Source: an uncultured Pelagibacteraceae bacterium (GTDB taxonomy: Bacteria; Pseudomonadota; Alphaproteobacteria; Pelagibacterales; Pelagibacteraceae). From it: DNA of 61,563 bases. The DNA lies in NCBI GenBank assembly GCA_902569415.1, contig CACFUH010000003.1, forward strand, positions 1 through 61,563, read 5' to 3'. The translations under genes were made by a program, and so were the position numbers. The notes under the pieces are model-generated. The model had not been told where the DNA came from, ran no database searches, and saw nothing but the letters and a program-made list of their open reading frames with translations. Shown here piece by piece: positions 22,600-31,850 of the stretch. Numbering within the stretch: the stretch's first letter is position 1; every line of letters begins with the position of its first letter.

Positions 22600-22920
22600 A
22601 TGATGATTAAAGAAATTAAATTTACCGATAATGCGTTAAAACAGATTAATGCAATGCTTTCAAAAAAAGACAAAGGATCTTTTTTTAGAATCGCTATTAA
22701 AGGCGGTGGTTGTTCTGGTTTTCAGTATGATTTTTCATTTGATAATAAACAAGATGAAGATGATCTCAAACATGAAAACATATTAATAGACAAAAAATCA
22801 GCTGAACTACTAAAAGGATCTGAGGTTGATTATGTTAAAGAATTAATCGGAGATAATTTCAAAATAAGTAATCCACAAAGTAAATCTTCTTGTGGTTGTG
22901 GCGTTTCTTTCTCACTTTAA
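22600..22920 (+). CDS. HesB/IscA/ErpA-type iron-sulfur cluster insertion protein
   Basis: GGGCSGFQY and C-terminal CGCGVSF. Confidence 0.93.
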   Translation: MMIKEIKFTDNALKQINAMLSKKDKGSFFRIAIKGGGCSGFQYDFSFDNKQDEDDLKHENILIDKKSAELLKGSEVDYVKELIGDNFKISNPQSKSSCGCGVSFSL

Positions 22921-23696
22921 TGATCATCAGTTCCTGGAATGTTAATTCTGTAAGAGCTCGAATTGAAAATATAAAAGAATATTTAAATAAATTTTCACCA
23001 GACATATTGATGATGCAGGAAATAAAAACTCCTGATGAAACTTACCCTTATGATGATATTAAAACTCTTAAATATGAAAATTATGTATTTGGACAAAAAA
23101 GCTATAATGGAGTAGCAATAATTTCAAAGAAAAAATTAGATGGTATTAAAAATGATATTTTTAAAGATAAAAATAAACAATCAAGAATTATATCTGCTGA
23201 AGTAAAACATAAGAAAAAAACTATAACATTAATTAATATTTATACTCCCAATGGAAATCCTGTAGATACAGAAAAATATACATATAAACTTTACTGGTTA
23301 GATAGTTTAATTAAAAAATTAAAATCAATATCTAAACAAAATGAAAACATAATTATTGGTGGGGATTTTAATATAATTCCATCAGCAGAAGATGTGCATA
23401 ATCCAAAGAGTTATGAAAACGATGCTTTATTTAGATTGGAGATAAGAAAAAAACTAAGAGAGTTAATCAATTTAGGTTTTCATGATGCTTACAGATTTAT
23501 TCATCCTGGTAAAGAAGGATACACTTTTTGGGACTATACAAGCGGTGCTTGGCAAAAAAATAATGGAATGAGAATAGATCATTTTTTAGTTTCAAGTTCT
23601 TTAATTGATGCTGTTAAAAACGTTAAGATAAATAAATTTCCTCGTGGAAGACAAAAACCATCAGATCACACACCTATTGAAATTGAATTAGCTTAA
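22920..23696 (+). CDS. xth: exodeoxyribonuclease III
   Basis: SWNVNSVRARIENI, MQEIKTPDE, GGDFNIIP, RIDHFLVS, SDHTPIEIEL; likely start is ATG 22920 (TAATG overlap), not 22890. Confidence 0.94.
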   Translation: MIISSWNVNSVRARIENIKEYLNKFSPDILMMQEIKTPDETYPYDDIKTLKYENYVFGQKSYNGVAIISKKKLDGIKNDIFKDKNKQSRIISAEVKHKKKTITLINIYTPNGNPVDTEKYTYKLYWLDSLIKKLKSISKQNENIIIGGDFNIIPSAEDVHNPKSYENDALFRLEIRKKLRELINLGFHDAYRFIHPGKEGYTFWDYTSGAWQKNNGMRIDHFLVSSSLIDAVKNVKINKFPRGRQKPSDHTPIEIELA

Positions 23697-24686
23697 AGAT
23701 TTAATTTTATTAACTAGTTCTTCGTTTATATTTCTTGGACCTTTATCAAGTCTATTTTTATGTCTTCTTTCACCTGGAAGTCTTACACCGTCCATTGATT
23801 TCATTTTATCAAAAAATTCATTTGAATGTTTATCCCAATCATTTCCTGATAACTTGTCAGGAGAAATTGCTAATATGAATTCCCCACCACTTGGAGGACC
23901 ACCATCATTATTATCTTTAGCTGCTGTCTCATAGCTAAAATTATCACCCACAAGAGCTCCCGCTAGTAATTCGACCATCATAGCTATACCTGAGCCCTTA
24001 TAGCCTCCAAAGGGCAGTAATACGCCTCCGTCAGCTATTTCTCCAGGATCAGTAGTATCTTTTCCATCTTTAGTTAAACCTGTGCCTAATGGAACTTTAT
24101 GCCCTTCTCTTTTAGCAACTTGCACTTCACCCATTGCCATTGATGCAGTAGCCATATCATAAACAACTGGAGTTTTTCCTGGTCGTGGCCATGCAAATGA
24201 AATTGGATTAGTTCCAAATAATGGTTTTGTAGCTCCCGCTGGTGCAACAGCAGGCTTGTAAGATGTACATGCAAAAGCAACTAATCCTTGCTCTGCTATC
24301 ATTTCTGTTTCAGGCCACATAGCAGCCATGTGATGCGAATTATTAATAGCTAAAACTGCTACTCCATTTTCTTTAGCAGCTTTTACTAATTCTGGAATAC
24401 CTTTGCTTAAAACTACTGGAGCCAAACAATTATTTCCCAAAACTTTTATTAAACTAGGTGATATTTTTTTAACTTCTGGTTTACCTTTACCGTTTATTTT
24501 ACCACTTTTTAGACCAGTAACATAAGCAGGCAATCTAAATAAACCATGAGATAATGAGCCATCTCTTTCAGCTTTCATTATTAAATCTGATAGAATAGAT
24601 GCTGTTTCATCATCACATCCATTAGCTAATAAAGTTTTTTTAGCTAGATCAAATATTTCATCTAAACTAAGGGAAATTGTACTCAT
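23688..24686 (-). CDS. Ldh family oxidoreductase (malate/L-lactate dehydrogenase type)
   Basis: FGTNPISFAWPR, YDMATASMAMG, GGYKGSGIAMMVELLAGAL. Confidence 0.9.
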   Translation of the reverse strand: MSTISLSLDEIFDLAKKTLLANGCDDETASILSDLIMKAERDGSLSHGLFRLPAYVTGLKSGKINGKGKPEVKKISPSLIKVLGNNCLAPVVLSKGIPELVKAAKENGVAVLAINNSHHMAAMWPETEMIAEQGLVAFACTSYKPAVAPAGATKPLFGTNPISFAWPRPGKTPVVYDMATASMAMGEVQVAKREGHKVPLGTGLTKDGKDTTDPGEIADGGVLLPFGGYKGSGIAMMVELLAGALVGDNFSYETAAKDNNDGGPPSGGEFILAISPDKLSGNDWDKHSNEFFDKMKSMDGVRLPGERRHKNRLDKGPRNINEELVNKIKSLS

Positions 24687-24728
24687 CCCTTTATTAGATA
24701 TTATTTATAACAAAAGATCAATTTTAAA

Positions 24729-25793
24729 TTAACAGCCTTTAAAAGATTTAGACATGTTCTTGATCAAATCAAAATATAAATCTTTACCTGGTTCTAGAGT
24801 TGCTCCTAATGGATCTAAAACACCAGTTTTTATATTCATATCTTTTGCAACTGCATTTATGATATCAGGGTTAAATTGAGGTTCTGAAAATATACAGCTA
24901 ACTTTATCATGCTCAATTATTTCTCTAATTTCTGCTAATTGTTCTGCACCAGGCATAACGTCTGTATTAACTGTAAATGCACCCATTACATTTACATTAA
25001 ATCTCTCTTCAAAATATTGGTAGGCATCATGAAAAACGATAGATTTAAAATCTTTATTAAGATCAGATTTTACTTTTTTCACAAGTTTATCTAAATCTTT
25101 TTCAGCATTTTTTAAATTCTTTTTATAAGTTGATGCATTTTTTGCATCATTTTCTATTAAATGCTCAACCATTTCATTTAATATTACTTTTGCATTTTCT
25201 GGATCTAACCAAATATGAGGGTCGTATTCACCATGTGCGTGACCTTCATGACCATCTTCGTCATGTCCGTGATCATCGTGATCATCTTCTTTGTGACCAT
25301 CTTCTTCATGTTTATGATCATCATGATCATCTTCTTTGTGACCATCTTCTTCATGTTTATGTTCATCATCATGATCATCTTCTTTGTGACCATCTTCATC
25401 GTGCCCATGATCATCATGACCATCAAAAATATTTCTTTCTCTAAATTTTAATTTATTTAACCCTTTTATTTCCATTAGCTCAATTTTTTCAGCTTTTTTG
25501 GCAATTGATTTCAATGGTTTTTCTAAAAAATTTTCTAAGTCTTCACCTACATAAAATATGATATCTGCTTCTTGTAACATTTTTGCATGTGATGGCTTTA
25601 ATGCAAAGCCGTGTGGTGAAGAATATCCATCGACTATCAAGTCAGGTTTACCAATGCCATCCATAAGATAGCTAGCTAGGGAATGTATTGGTTTAATAGA
25701 TGCAACCACTTTTAGATCAGCATTTGCCGGTGTAAAAATAGTTAAGAATGATAGTATAGATAAGATAAATGGTATTTTTTTTAGATTTTTCAT
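24729..25793 (-). CDS. znuA: zinc ABC transporter substrate-binding protein
   Basis: SIKPIHSLASYLM; His/Asp-rich loop then YDPHIWLDPENAK; FHDAYQYFEERF; divergent from znuCB. Confidence 0.95.
   Translation of the reverse strand: MKNLKKIPFILSILSFLTIFTPANADLKVVASIKPIHSLASYLMDGIGKPDLIVDGYSSPHGFALKPSHAKMLQEADIIFYVGEDLENFLEKPLKSIAKKAEKIELMEIKGLNKLKFRERNIFDGHDDHGHDEDGHKEDDHDDEHKHEEDGHKEDDHDDHKHEEDGHKEDDHDDHGHDEDGHEGHAHGEYDPHIWLDPENAKVILNEMVEHLIENDAKNASTYKKNLKNAEKDLDKLVKKVKSDLNKDFKSIVFHDAYQYFEERFNVNVMGAFTVNTDVMPGAEQLAEIREIIEHDKVSCIFSEPQFNPDIINAVAKDMNIKTGVLDPLGATLEPGKDLYFDLIKNMSKSFKGC
25238..25432. repeat. in-frame ~45-48 bp tandem repeat encoding the His-rich loop of ZnuA
   Basis: Repeated block ttgtgaccatcttcttcatgtttatgatcatcatgatcatcttct; protein repeats EDGHKEDDHDD(E)HKHE. 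Confidence 0.9.
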
Positions 25794-25811
25794 AGGTTAA
25801 GTATTAATTGT

Positions 25812-25844
25812 TGTTATAATATAACATTATGTAATAATATAACA
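25812..25844. promoter_or_regulatory. two probable Zur operators in the znuA/znuC intergenic region
   Basis: TGTTATAATATAACA (25812-25826, perfect 7+1+7 palindrome) and TGTAATAATATAACA (25830-25844, one arm mismatch), centres 18 bp apart. Confidence 0.85.
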
Positions 25845-25864
25845 TTAGAAAGTCAAGCGGTAAA

Positions 25865-26611
25865 ATGGGAACAAATAGTAACACGTTAGTGAAGTTAAAA
25901 AATGCAGGTTATCAGCAGAATGATAAGTGGCTTGTTAAAGGTGTATCACTAGAGGTTGAAAAAGGTAAAATTGTAACACTTATAGGCCCTAATGGTTCTG
26001 GAAAAAGTACAACAGCAAAAATTGCTTTAGGTATTTATAAAAAATTTGATGGTGAAGTTGAAAAATATACTAACAAAATTGGTTATGTTCCTCAAAAAGT
26101 TTCTATAGATTGGACATTACCACTAAGAGTTAGAGATTTTATGGTCCTAACTGAAAACCTTAAAGAAGAGGCAATAGATGAAGCATTATCTTTAACCGGT
26201 GTAGTGCATTTAAAACATAAAAACTTAGGCAATTTATCTGGTGGTGAATTTCAAAGAGTTTTACTAGCAAGAGCTATTTCTAAAAAACCAGAATTATTAG
26301 TACTTGATGAACCTGTCCAAGGAGTAGATTTCACTGGTGAAATTGCCTTGTATGAATTGATAAAAAAAATATCTGAAGAACTTAATTGTGGAATTTTATT
26401 AATATCTCATGATTTACATACTGTAATGAGTGCTACCGACCATGTGGTTTGTTTAAATGGACATGTGTGTTGCTCAGGTTCACCTAGTGATGTAGCAAAA
26501 AATAATGAATATAAAGCTTTGTTTGGTGAACAAGCTGCTCAAACGCTTTCAATTTATGAACATAAACATGATCATGTTCATTCAAATGAAGGAGAAATAA
26601 AGAAAAATTAA
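25865..26611 (+). CDS. znuC: zinc ABC transporter ATP-binding protein
   Basis: GPNGSGKST, LSGGEFQRVLLARA, VLDEP; His-rich tail. Confidence 0.94.
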   Translation: MGTNSNTLVKLKNAGYQQNDKWLVKGVSLEVEKGKIVTLIGPNGSGKSTTAKIALGIYKKFDGEVEKYTNKIGYVPQKVSIDWTLPLRVRDFMVLTENLKEEAIDEALSLTGVVHLKHKNLGNLSGGEFQRVLLARAISKKPELLVLDEPVQGVDFTGEIALYELIKKISEELNCGILLISHDLHTVMSATDHVVCLNGHVCCSGSPSDVAKNNEYKALFGEQAAQTLSIYEHKHDHVHSNEGEIKKN

Positions 26612-27415
26612 ATGTTTGATGATTTTTTTATAAGAGCTTTAGTAGCAGGAATTGGTGTTGCTTTTGTAACAGGTCCTCTTGGATGTTTTGTTGTTTGGAG
26701 AAGATTATCTTATTTTGGAGATACACTAGCCCACTCAGCATTACTTGGTGTAACAATGGCTTATTCTTTTGAGTTTAATATTGCTATTTCAGTTTTTATA
26801 ATTTCATCTGTAATTGCTTTAATTTTAATTCAGCTCCAAAGAAAAACAAATCTTCCAGGCGATGCTCTACTCGGTCTATTAGCTCACTCCTCTTTAGCAG
26901 TAGGATTAGTAGTGATTGGATTTTTAACGTTTATTAGATTTGATATTATGGGATTATTATTTGGAGATATATTAGCAGTAACAGTTAATGATTTAATTAT
27001 TATATGGGCTGGTGGTGCATTAATATTATTAGTATTAAAATTAATTTGGAAACCTTTATTCGCATCAACAGTAAATTATGAATTAGCAGAAGCTGAAGGA
27101 TTAAATCCTGATAGAGCAAAAGCAATATTTACAATTTTAATGGCTGCAATTATTGCAATTTCAATTAAAATGGTTGGACTGTTGTTAATTACTGGAATGT
27201 TAATTATTCCAGCTGCTATGGCTAGAAACATCTCAGACAATCCACAAAAAATGGTACTGTTTTCAATAATTGGAGGCTTGTTATCTGTAATAATAGGACT
27301 GTTTTCTTCACTGGAGTTTAATACTGCATCAGGACCTTCAATAATAACAGCATCTTTAGTTCTATTTATACTTTCATTATTAAAAATAAAACAATCCATT
27401 CAATTGAAAAACTAA
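26612..27415 (+). CDS. znuB: zinc ABC transporter permease
   Basis: ABC-3 permease: RRLSYFGDTLAHSALLGV; GDILAVTVNDL; LITGMLIIPAAMAR. Confidence 0.94.
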   Translation: MFDDFFIRALVAGIGVAFVTGPLGCFVVWRRLSYFGDTLAHSALLGVTMAYSFEFNIAISVFIISSVIALILIQLQRKTNLPGDALLGLLAHSSLAVGLVVIGFLTFIRFDIMGLLFGDILAVTVNDLIIIWAGGALILLVLKLIWKPLFASTVNYELAEAEGLNPDRAKAIFTILMAAIIAISIKMVGLLLITGMLIIPAAMARNISDNPQKMVLFSIIGGLLSVIIGLFSSLEFNTASGPSIITASLVLFILSLLKIKQSIQLKN

Positions 27416-27439
27416 TGGACAACTGGTAAAATATAAAAA

Positions 27440-27832
27440 ATGCAAAAACAAACTTTACTAACAAAAAATCAGCAAATTATTTTTGATTTAATTGATAAAT
27501 CTCCTGAACCAATGAAAGCTTATTCAATCCTTTTTAATGTTCAAAAGAAAGGTATTAAAGCTCCGTTACAGGTTTATCGAGCATTAGATAAGTTAGTTGA
27601 AATAGGAAAAATTCATAAAATTGAGAGTAGAAATGCTTTTATTGCGTGTCACAATTCAAGTTGTCAGGTAGCAAAAGCTACTGCATTTTCAATCTGTGAA
27701 ATCTGTGAAAAAGTAACAGAAATAAGTAGCGCAGGTCTTTCTAAATACTTAGCTAATTTCAAAGACAAAGATGGTATGAAATATAGTAAATACAATCTTG
27801 AGTTTTTTGGATTATGCAAAAAGTGTAGATAA
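27440..27832 (+). CDS. zur: Fur-family transcriptional repressor, probable Zur
   Basis: Winged-helix YRALDKLVEIGKIHKIESRNAFIACH, CEICEK and CKKC; directly after znuCB. Confidence 0.87.
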   Translation: MQKQTLLTKNQQIIFDLIDKSPEPMKAYSILFNVQKKGIKAPLQVYRALDKLVEIGKIHKIESRNAFIACHNSSCQVAKATAFSICEICEKVTEISSAGLSKYLANFKDKDGMKYSKYNLEFFGLCKKCR

Positions 27833-27890
27833 TCCTTTATTTTAATAAATTCTTAACATAACTGAAATAATAATAACGAAAGGAAATTTT

Positions 27891-28112
27891 ATGTTTATAA
27901 AAAAATATCTAAAGTGGATCAGTACGTTTTTAGTTTTAGTAGGAATACTTCTTACAAATTTAAATATATATCCATTAAATATATATTTTCATGGATTAGG
28001 AGTTGTTGGATGGACTATTGCAGGATTTATGAGCAAAGATAAAGCAATCTTAACTAACTTTGGATTACAAATTCCATTGTTTGTAATTGGTATTTATAAA
28101 GTTATTTTTTAA
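27891..28112 (+). CDS. small integral membrane protein of unknown function
   Basis: 73 aa, mostly hydrophobic; RBS-like GAAAGGAAATTTTATG; abuts arsC. Confidence 0.7.
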   Translation: MFIKKYLKWISTFLVLVGILLTNLNIYPLNIYFHGLGVVGWTIAGFMSKDKAILTNFGLQIPLFVIGIYKVIF

Positions 28113-28544
28113 ATGAAGAATATATTATTCGTATGCACAGGTAATTCAGCAAGAAGTATTATTGCTGAAAGTATAATAAATAATGAGTATGACGATTTGT
28201 ATAAAGGTTTTAGTGCTGGGAGTAATCCAACAGGAAAGATAAATGAGGATGTGAAGAATTATTTATTATCAAAACATTATGATCTTTCAAATTATAGATC
28301 TAAAAATTTTAATGAGTTTATTAATAGTCAAATTAAAATGGATTATGTTATTACAGTTTGTAATAATGCCAATAACGAAGTCTGCCCTATTTGGCCAAAT
28401 AAAGATCAGATAATTCATTGGGATATAGAAGATCCTGTTAAATTACTTAATGAAACAAATGACTTAAATAAAAAAGATGAAATAATTGAAAAAGTTTTTA
28501 ATCATATTAATAAAAAAATAAAGGAACTACTTAATGAAAAATAA
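28113..28544 (+). CDS. arsC: arsenate reductase, low-molecular-weight phosphatase (thioredoxin-coupled) type
   Basis: VCTGNSARSIIAES active-site loop; FSAGSNPTGKI. Confidence 0.88.
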   Translation: MKNILFVCTGNSARSIIAESIINNEYDDLYKGFSAGSNPTGKINEDVKNYLLSKHYDLSNYRSKNFNEFINSQIKMDYVITVCNNANNEVCPIWPNKDQIIHWDIEDPVKLLNETNDLNKKDEIIEKVFNHINKKIKELLNEK

Positions 28545-29193
28545 AAGTCGTTATTTTCTTGCTGAACTATTAGGCAGTTGTTTTTTAGTAATGATTATTG
28601 TTGGCTCAGGTTTAATGGCAGAAAACTTAACTAATGACGTTGCTGTGATGTTAATTGCAAACACAATAGCAACAGGAGCAGGTTTATTTGTGCTTATTAC
28701 AGTATTTGCTGATGTATCAGGAGCTCACTTTAATCCATTTGTAAGTATCGCAATGACAATAACAGGTAAATTAAAAAAGAAACTATTACCCTACTATATC
28801 ATTGCTCAATTGGTTGGTTGCTTGATTGGTGTTGGTTTAGCTAATTTCTTTTTTGAACATGAAATTTATGAATTATCTACTAAGTCAAGAGATGGAATTT
28901 ACATATTCACATCTGAGGTAATAGCAACATTGGGGCTTATAATAATAATTTTTGGCTCTATGAAGTCAGGAAAAATTGCTGTTGCTGCTAGCGTTGGTCT
29001 TTATATTACTGCTGGTTATTGGTTTACTTCTTCAACTTCTTTTGCAAATCCAGCTGTTGCAATTGCTAGAACATTTACAGAGTCTTTTACTGGTATTAGT
29101 TATTTAAATACTCCTTATTATATTTTAGCTGAACTTATCGGAATGTTAATTGCTGTACTTATTGTTAAAAAGTTATTTTTAGAGAAAAATTGA
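28534..29193 (+). CDS. MIP family channel (aquaporin / aquaglyceroporin, AqpS-like context)
   Basis: AELLGSCFLVMIIVGSG; half-helix motifs GAHFNPFVS and SFANPAVAIAR; overlaps arsC end. Confidence 0.87.
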   Translation: MKNKSRYFLAELLGSCFLVMIIVGSGLMAENLTNDVAVMLIANTIATGAGLFVLITVFADVSGAHFNPFVSIAMTITGKLKKKLLPYYIIAQLVGCLIGVGLANFFFEHEIYELSTKSRDGIYIFTSEVIATLGLIIIIFGSMKSGKIAVAASVGLYITAGYWFTSSTSFANPAVAIARTFTESFTGISYLNTPYYILAELIGMLIAVLIVKKLFLEKN

Positions 29194-29681
29194 AAAATAT
29201 AAAACTTACCAATCGAATAAGTTTAATTAACAAAAAATTTAAGAAAAAAGAGTTTTATCATTATCTTAAAACTTCTAATCTTTCATTAGTAATACCTAAG
29301 ATTAAAGACAAATATATAGTAGTTTCTCAAAAAAGAGTTCCAATTAATAAAATTAATTATGAGTTTCCTTCTGGCATAGTAGAAAAAAAAGAAACAACTT
29401 TGCAATCAGCATATAAGGAATTAAGAGAAGAAACAGGATATAGATCAAGATCAAAATTGAGTAAAATATCAACTTTTTATACTGAGCCTGGACGACTAAC
29501 TACTAAAATTACTGGTTATTACACAAAAGACTTAATTAAAATTTCGAAGCCAGAAAAAGGTATTAGAATTCATCTGTTTAATCAAAGAGATATATATAAA
29601 TTAATATTAAATCAAAAATTTAATAATAGTTCTCATATAGCAATGTTTTTATATCTAATAACAAATCTTAAAAATCAATAA
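29190..29681 (+). CDS. NUDIX hydrolase
   Basis: Nudix box GIVEKKETTLQSAYKELREETGY; TTG start overlapping the upstream stop. Confidence 0.87.
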   Translation: MKNIKLTNRISLINKKFKKKEFYHYLKTSNLSLVIPKIKDKYIVVSQKRVPINKINYEFPSGIVEKKETTLQSAYKELREETGYRSRSKLSKISTFYTEPGRLTTKITGYYTKDLIKISKPEKGIRIHLFNQRDIYKLILNQKFNNSSHIAMFLYLITNLKNQ

Positions 29682-29748
29682 ACTACAGGTTGTATCAAAT
29701 TAACTTTCAGATTTATGAATTATGTGATTAAATTAATCATCTAAAAAA

Positions 29749-29970
29749 TTGGAGGCAAAAATGAGAAAAAAATTAAAAAAAAATGAAAAGAAAAAAACAA
29801 AAATTTTAAAATCAATAGATAAACTAAAAAATAAAATTACAGCTAAAGAACAAAAATTGTCAAAAGTTAATATTAAAATTGCTAGTTTAGAAAAGAAAGT
29901 TGCAGAAAATAAAGCAAAAAAACTTGCTAAGAAAAATGCAGAGCAGTCTCCTGCATCTATAGATAATTAA
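29749..29970 (+). CDS. lysine-rich predicted coiled-coil small protein, unknown function
   Basis: 73 aa, strong RBS (AATTGGAGGCAAAAATG), heptad-like K/L/I pattern. Confidence 0.65.
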   Translation: MEAKMRKKLKKNEKKKTKILKSIDKLKNKITAKEQKLSKVNIKIASLEKKVAENKAKKLAKKNAEQSPASIDN

Positions 29971-29985
29971 TATCAAATAAATCGT

Positions 29986-30019
29986 CTTACTTCCCTCTCA
30001 ATAAAGAGAAGGAAGTAAG
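29986..30019. other. stem-loop CTTACTTCC(CTCTC)AATAAA(GAGAA)GGAAGTAAG
   Basis: 9-bp perfect outer stem plus 4-bp inner stem by eye; no U-tract. Confidence 0.6.
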
Positions 30020-30056
30020 TGGTTAATTAACAAAATTTAATTACTAGGGGATTATA

Positions 30057-30125
30057 ATGAGACTTAATATTTTAAATTTTATTAAAACGTTTATAGATAA
30101 TTTAAATTACAAAATTATTTATTAA
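30057..30125 (+). CDS. candidate micro-ORF MRLNILNFIKTFIDNLNYKIIY (22 aa)
   Basis: ATG after AGGGGATTATA; stop TAA; lies in an unusually long intergenic gap. Confidence 0.25.
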   Translation: MRLNILNFIKTFIDNLNYKIIY

Positions 30126-30179
30126 TTGTTAAGGTTTAATGAATTTATATATTAAGACTTATATATATTAGATTTAAAT

Positions 30180-30214
30180 AAAATACGTTCGATAAATTTA
30201 ACCGAACGTATTTT
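30180..30214. other. 12-bp perfect inverted repeat AAAATACGTTCG / CGAACGTATTTT, 11-nt loop
   Basis: Direct reading; GC-richer than surroundings; could be terminator or structured RNA. Confidence 0.7.
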
Positions 30215-30338
30215 GAGGGGTGCGTAATTCGAAAATTATCAGAAAAATATGACAGAAAAATTAACTAATTATTTAATTTAAATTAAAATAATGTTACAAA
30301 AAAAATATCACTCAATTAAAAGTAGTATTAAATTTAAT

Positions 30339-31850
30339 TTATCTTGAATTATTTGAGTAAATTACTCTTGGTTCTAAAAATAATTCTCTAGCAAGAGCTT
30401 TAAACCTTTTAGTAACCTGTTTTGAAATTATTTCTTGATGTTGGGATGGAATTTTTAAAAATAAAGCATTACCTCTTTTATATAATTTAAACTCTTCAAG
30501 GAATATCGTGGATATCGAGGTCAATGATTGGGAAAATCTCAATGCTGCTCCCACTTGTTTGCTTGAAAAAATTTCATTATTATTCAAAAAAGTTAGGTAT
30601 TCCATTTTTGGATTATATTTGATACTGCAGTAGCGCCAATAGCATGACAAAGCTAATTGTATTCTTTCTTTATGTGTCAGTCTAAGTAACGGAGTGTTTA
30701 TCGTTTCTTGAAATACTAATTCAGCTTTTTGAAATGCTCCTAAACCCCAATCCATATGACTTAATACACATGCCAAATATAATAATTTCTTATTAAAATG
30801 CTCATTGCCTTCAAAAACTGGCTGAATAAAATCATAATATTTTTTATAATTCGATCCTAAATCACCTCTTTTTTTTGCAACATTTTCAAGTGCTTTATGA
30901 AAAATTTCTGAGTCTTTTACATCTTTAAAATAGTCAATTGATAAAGAACCTTCACGCAAACCACTTATAGAACAAATTATATTTTTTGGATTTGTAACTC
31001 TCATAATTTCATCAAGTATAATGCAACTATAAGGTAAATAGGGTGTTCTAGATTTTGAAATATACTCAACTGTTTTAAGTTTAGATTTATTAAAAGATGA
31101 AATTTTTTCAACAAACTTAGATAAAACATTATTATCAATACTATATTGATGAATTATATGTACTGGATGATTGTTTTGAAAAAGATGTAATTTAAATAAT
31201 GCTCGCCAAGTACCCCCAACTAAATATAAATTATTAAACTTCTTTTTTGAAAGCCATTTTTCATCTCTCAATAATTTTTTGATATATTTTGCTAAATTTC
31301 TTTTTTTAACTATAGGATTATTTAATAATCTTAAAACACCAAAAGGTAATGAGGTTTTATTAGTTACTATATTGTTTTCAACTCGGGCTAATTCCAAACT
31401 ACCACCTCCAAGATCAGCGACTAATCCATCAACATTTTCAAAACCTATTTTTACTCCCTCAGCTGAGCATTCAGCTTCTTCTTCACCTGACAATATATTA
31501 ATTTTAGTTTTAAAAAGTTTTTCAACTTCATCAATAAATGGTTTTGTATCAGTTGCTTCTCTTAAAACTGCTGTTGCAATGATTTTAAGATTTGTGATTT
31601 TTGAAACATTTAAAATTTCAGAGAATCTTTTTAAAACTTTTAAAGCATATTCGGTACCAGTTCTGTGAAGTTTTTTGGATTTATCTAAATTTTTTCCAAG
31701 TTCACAAACTGCTTTTTCATTAAAAAAAGGCACACGAGAAGAACTGAAATCTTCATAAATTAGCATTCTTATAGAGTTTGATCCAATGTCTATTATAGCT
31801 AATTTTGCCTGTTTAAATTTTAAACTATTTTTACTTTTAATTACTTCCAC
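30339..31850 (-). CDS. ppx: exopolyphosphatase (Ppx/GppA family)
   Basis: AIIDIGSNSIRMLIYE-like start; GLVADLGGGSLELARV; next to ppk. Confidence 0.93.
   Translation of the reverse strand: MEVIKSKNSLKFKQAKLAIIDIGSNSIRMLIYEDFSSSRVPFFNEKAVCELGKNLDKSKKLHRTGTEYALKVLKRFSEILNVSKITNLKIIATAVLREATDTKPFIDEVEKLFKTKINILSGEEEAECSAEGVKIGFENVDGLVADLGGGSLELARVENNIVTNKTSLPFGVLRLLNNPIVKKRNLAKYIKKLLRDEKWLSKKKFNNLYLVGGTWRALFKLHLFQNNHPVHIIHQYSIDNNVLSKFVEKISSFNKSKLKTVEYISKSRTPYLPYSCIILDEIMRVTNPKNIICSISGLREGSLSIDYFKDVKDSEIFHKALENVAKKRGDLGSNYKKYYDFIQPVFEGNEHFNKKLLYLACVLSHMDWGLGAFQKAELVFQETINTPLLRLTHKERIQLALSCYWRYCSIKYNPKMEYLTFLNNNEIFSSKQVGAALRFSQSLTSISTIFLEEFKLYKRGNALFLKIPSQHQEIISKQVTKRFKALARELFLEPRVIYSNNSR

Noticed and set aside
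25130-25451. Several plus- and minus-frame ORFs (25130..25444, 25215..25451, 25205..25426) in the ZnuA repeat
   Set aside because: Low-complexity alternative-frame translations of the His-rich repeat; znuA frame explains the DNA
30293-30299. TGTTACA near the 3' end of ppx
   Set aside because: Single half-site, no 11-bp-spaced partner, and located at a convergent 3' end
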